NCBI GenBank assembly: GCA_049324575.1
Contig: JBMONI010000022.1
Location: forward strand, 1 to 7,293
Length of the DNA: 7,293 nt
From: JBMONI01 sp049324575
GTDB lineage: Bacteria > Omnitrophota > Omnitrophia > Omnitrophales > Aquincolibacteriaceae
Direction of reading: 5' to 3'
The notes beneath the pieces are model-generated. The model ran no database searches, was not told the DNA's origin, and saw only the letters and a program-made list of their open reading frames with translations. Made by a program: the position numbers and the translations under genes. Every line of letters starts with the position of its first letter. Positions within the stretch are counted from its first letter, which is position 1. Shown here piece after piece: positions 5,582 through 7,293 of this stretch.

Positions 5582-7293
5582 CTAGCCAATCTTTTGCCGC
5601 GTTTCCAGCAATTCCTCCTGCGTGCGGCGGAGTTCGGCCTCGATACGCTTCGCAACCTCGCGATCGATCGGCCGGTCATATTGCCAGCCGTTCCCGAAAA
5701 AATAAAGGATCCCGGAAACCGGCGGGATCTTCAGAATCTTTGCGACCGCATGCGCGTAAAGATCGACCTGGCGGTCGTAACCCGAGCGGAGGATCTTCTC
5801 TTCGCTGCCCTCTCCGGTCTTGTAATCAAGGACATGCCAGCTCCCGTCCGGATCACGAAAGAGAACGTCGATCACCCCGTGGATCAAGCCGCGGCGCTCA
5901 TTCAAAAGGAACGGGATCTCCCGATGGATCTCCGCCGCCGCGCGCAGCGCTTTAAGGAGCCCGGAATCCATGAACCGTTCAAGCATCGCCCGAGCCCTGG
6001 TCGCACTCTTGGGTCCCAGCGATTCGAACCGTTTTTCAAGACGCTTCATGGCGGCCGCTCGAGAGGCTCGGAAATCGAGCTTCTCCATAAATCGGTGAAA
6101 GGTCGTTCCGAAATCCGCCGCAGAGACTTCTTCGGAACCGTTCGTATCGAGTCTCTCTTCGAACTCCCGGGCGTCCGGATAACCGATCTCATAAACCCGC
6201 CGGTAATCGGCCGCCGATTTAGCATAAGCCGCATAGGCCGACACCGGAAGATCGATCACTTTGTCTGCTGGTTTCTCGAACGGCATCGTATTCTTGAGGA
6301 TCGAAAGCGCCCGCTCCCGGACCGTCTCCGCCTCCTTTTTCCCGCCAAGGATCTCCTCGTCCGAACGCGGCTTGAAATCCCCGAATCGTTTGAGCAGAAC
6401 CTGCCGGGGGTCCCGTCCCCGCGGCCGGCGCCGAGCCCCTTCGGTCCCTTCCCAGCGTTTGCAAAAAGACGCAAGTTCCTTTTCGGCCAGCTGGCAAGTC
6501 CCGATCCAGCTCGGCGATGACTCTTTTTCTTTTTTCGGACGTTCATAGACCCCGCTCAGGATAAGCCGATCCTTCGCGCGCGTGACCGCCACGTAAAAAA
6601 GGCGTTCCCATTCTTCCTCCGTTCTTTTCTTGAGGACCTCCTTGATACGCCTCCATGGAGCAGGATCTTCCCAATCCCGCAGCCTTTCGTTCCTGAGCCG
6701 GAAGCTAAATCCCTGTTGATAATCGCAAAGGAAGGTCTCATCCGACTCCCCTCTCCGGCTGCGACCCATATCAGCCACAAAAACGACCGGAAACTCCAGC
6801 CCTTTCGCTTTGTGGACGGACATGATCCTGACCACCTTACCCGCGGTTTCTGCCTCCACCTGCGCCTCGCCTTCCCGCACTTCCTGCATCTCAAGCCGCT
6901 TCAGCGTGTAGATGAAAAGCCCGAGCGGCATCGGTCCCGAACTCTCAAGGGTTCGCGCAAGCCGGGAAAGCTTCCGGAGATTCGCGTAACGGCGCACGCC
7001 GTTGGGATCGGCAAGGACCGTGAGCCCGTACGAAGTTCCTGCGAGGATCTTATCCATCAGTTCGGCGAGCCTCAAACGATCCTTTTCCACCGCCAATTCC
7101 GAAGTGATCCGGAGAAACCGGCTCAGTTTTTCCTTCTCCGGTTCAGAGATCTCCGGGATCTCGGCAAAGCGCTCGACCCCGTTCCACAGCGGGGCGGCAG
7201 AGTCCCGGGACCAGACCGATTTCGCGTAATGGGAAAGCCAAAAGAGCGTATCCCCCGCGATCTGGAACATCGGCGAGCGGAGCGAAGCCGCCA
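5582..7293 (-). CDS. AddA/RecB-like UvrD helicase-nuclease, C-terminal 570 residues (partial)
   Basis: C-terminal half of a double-strand-break-processing helicase-nuclease (AddA/RecB type), which unwinds and resects DNA ends ahead of RecA. The reading frame stays open to the window edge (in-frame residues ASLRSP precede the Met at 7268-7270), so that Met is internal. Counting from it, helicase motif V is IMSVHKAKGLEFPVVFVAD (149-167) and motif VI is EEWERLFYVAVTRAKDRLIL (219-238). The nuclease domain has H392 (GTTFHRFMEK), E451 (HREIPFLL), D468 (GVIDVLF), D482-Y-K484 (LDYKTG) and Q501-V-D-L-Y505, the complete RecB-family PD-(D/E)XK set with its QxxxY motif, so it should be catalytically active. 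No iron-sulfur Cys cluster surrounds the nuclease. An addB-like partner, if present, would lie outside the window. It is the first visible gene of the operon with the RDD and SRAP genes. A RecB-like protein acting alone is also possible. Confidence 0.92.
   Translation of the reverse strand, partial: AASLRSPMFQIAGDTLFWLSHYAKSVWSRDSAAPLWNGVERFAEIPEISEPEKEKLSRFLRITSELAVEKDRLRLAELMDKILAGTSYGLTVLADPNGVRRYANLRKLSRLARTLESSGPMPLGLFIYTLKRLEMQEVREGEAQVEAETAGKVVRIMSVHKAKGLEFPVVFVADMGRSRRGESDETFLCDYQQGFSFRLRNERLRDWEDPAPWRRIKEVLKKRTEEEWERLFYVAVTRAKDRLILSGVYERPKKEKESSPSWIGTCQLAEKELASFCKRWEGTEGARRRPRGRDPRQVLLKRFGDFKPRSDEEILGGKKEAETVRERALSILKNTMPFEKPADKVIDLPVSAYAAYAKSAADYRRVYEIGYPDAREFEERLDTNGSEEVSAADFGTTFHRFMEKLDFRASRAAAMKRLEKRFESLGPKSATRARAMLERFMDSGLLKALRAAAEIHREIPFLLNERRGLIHGVIDVLFRDPDGSWHVLDYKTGEGSEEKILRSGYDRQVDLYAHAVAKILKIPPVSGILYFFGNGWQYDRPIDREVAKRIEAELRRTQEELLETRQKIG

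Noticed and set aside
4475..6520. 681-codon open frame on the plus strand, antisense to the SRAP, RDD and helicase-nuclease genes
   Set aside because: It runs across three convincing minus-strand genes and their gaps, has a low-complexity Arg/Pro-rich translation and no recognisable motif, so it is a codon-bias shadow.
7268..7270. ATG as the start of the helicase-nuclease gene
   Set aside because: The frame continues upstream to the window edge with family-like residues (LRSP before the Met), and the helicase ATPase motifs I-IV are missing, so the gene begins outside the window.

Overview
The window reads as an ordinary chromosomal stretch from an anaerobic or facultatively anaerobic, probably Gram-negative bacterium. 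The clues are a class I (4Fe-4S type) hybrid cluster protein under an FNR-type box, and an MsrA with an apparent export signal. Base composition is moderately GC-rich. The tetramer GATC is strikingly frequent. The taxon cannot be fixed from this sequence. I see no mobile element, tRNA, rRNA, CRISPR array or phage gene, and every gap between genes is under 150 bases.

Left part (1-3215, all minus strand): reading from right to left, hybrid cluster protein (hcp), a terminator-like hairpin, methionine sulfoxide reductase A (msrA), a 60-residue protein with two CxxC pairs, and a phosphoglycolate-phosphatase-like HAD hydrolase (gph) cut off by the window start. The small protein and gph are only 2 bases apart.

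Centre (3216-3987): a 130-base divergent control region separates hcp from a plus-strand CRP/FNR-family regulator. It holds a perfect TTGAT-N4-ATCAA palindrome. The site is placed as expected for class II activation of hcp (centred near -41.5 of a possible start), and it lies just downstream of the regulator's own likely promoter. The regulator has the matching E-x-x-S-R recognition helix but lacks FNR's iron-sulfur cysteines. The simplest model is an HcpR-like nitrosative or redox stress switch that activates hcp and restrains itself.

Right part (4030-7293, minus strand): a likely three-gene operon in the order AddA/RecB-like helicase-nuclease (its N-terminal part lies beyond the window), RDD-family membrane protein, and SRAP-domain (YedK/HMCES) abasic-site protein. 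The two outer genes handle damaged DNA. This operon converges on the regulator gene with a 42-base gap.

Taken together, the window combines nitrosative/redox stress defence (Hcp and its regulator), protein oxidation repair (MsrA) and DNA damage handling. Most of it belongs to known families. The parts most worth a second look are the divergent switch, the two possible starts of msrA, the coupled zinc-ribbon-like mini-protein, and the GATC excess.
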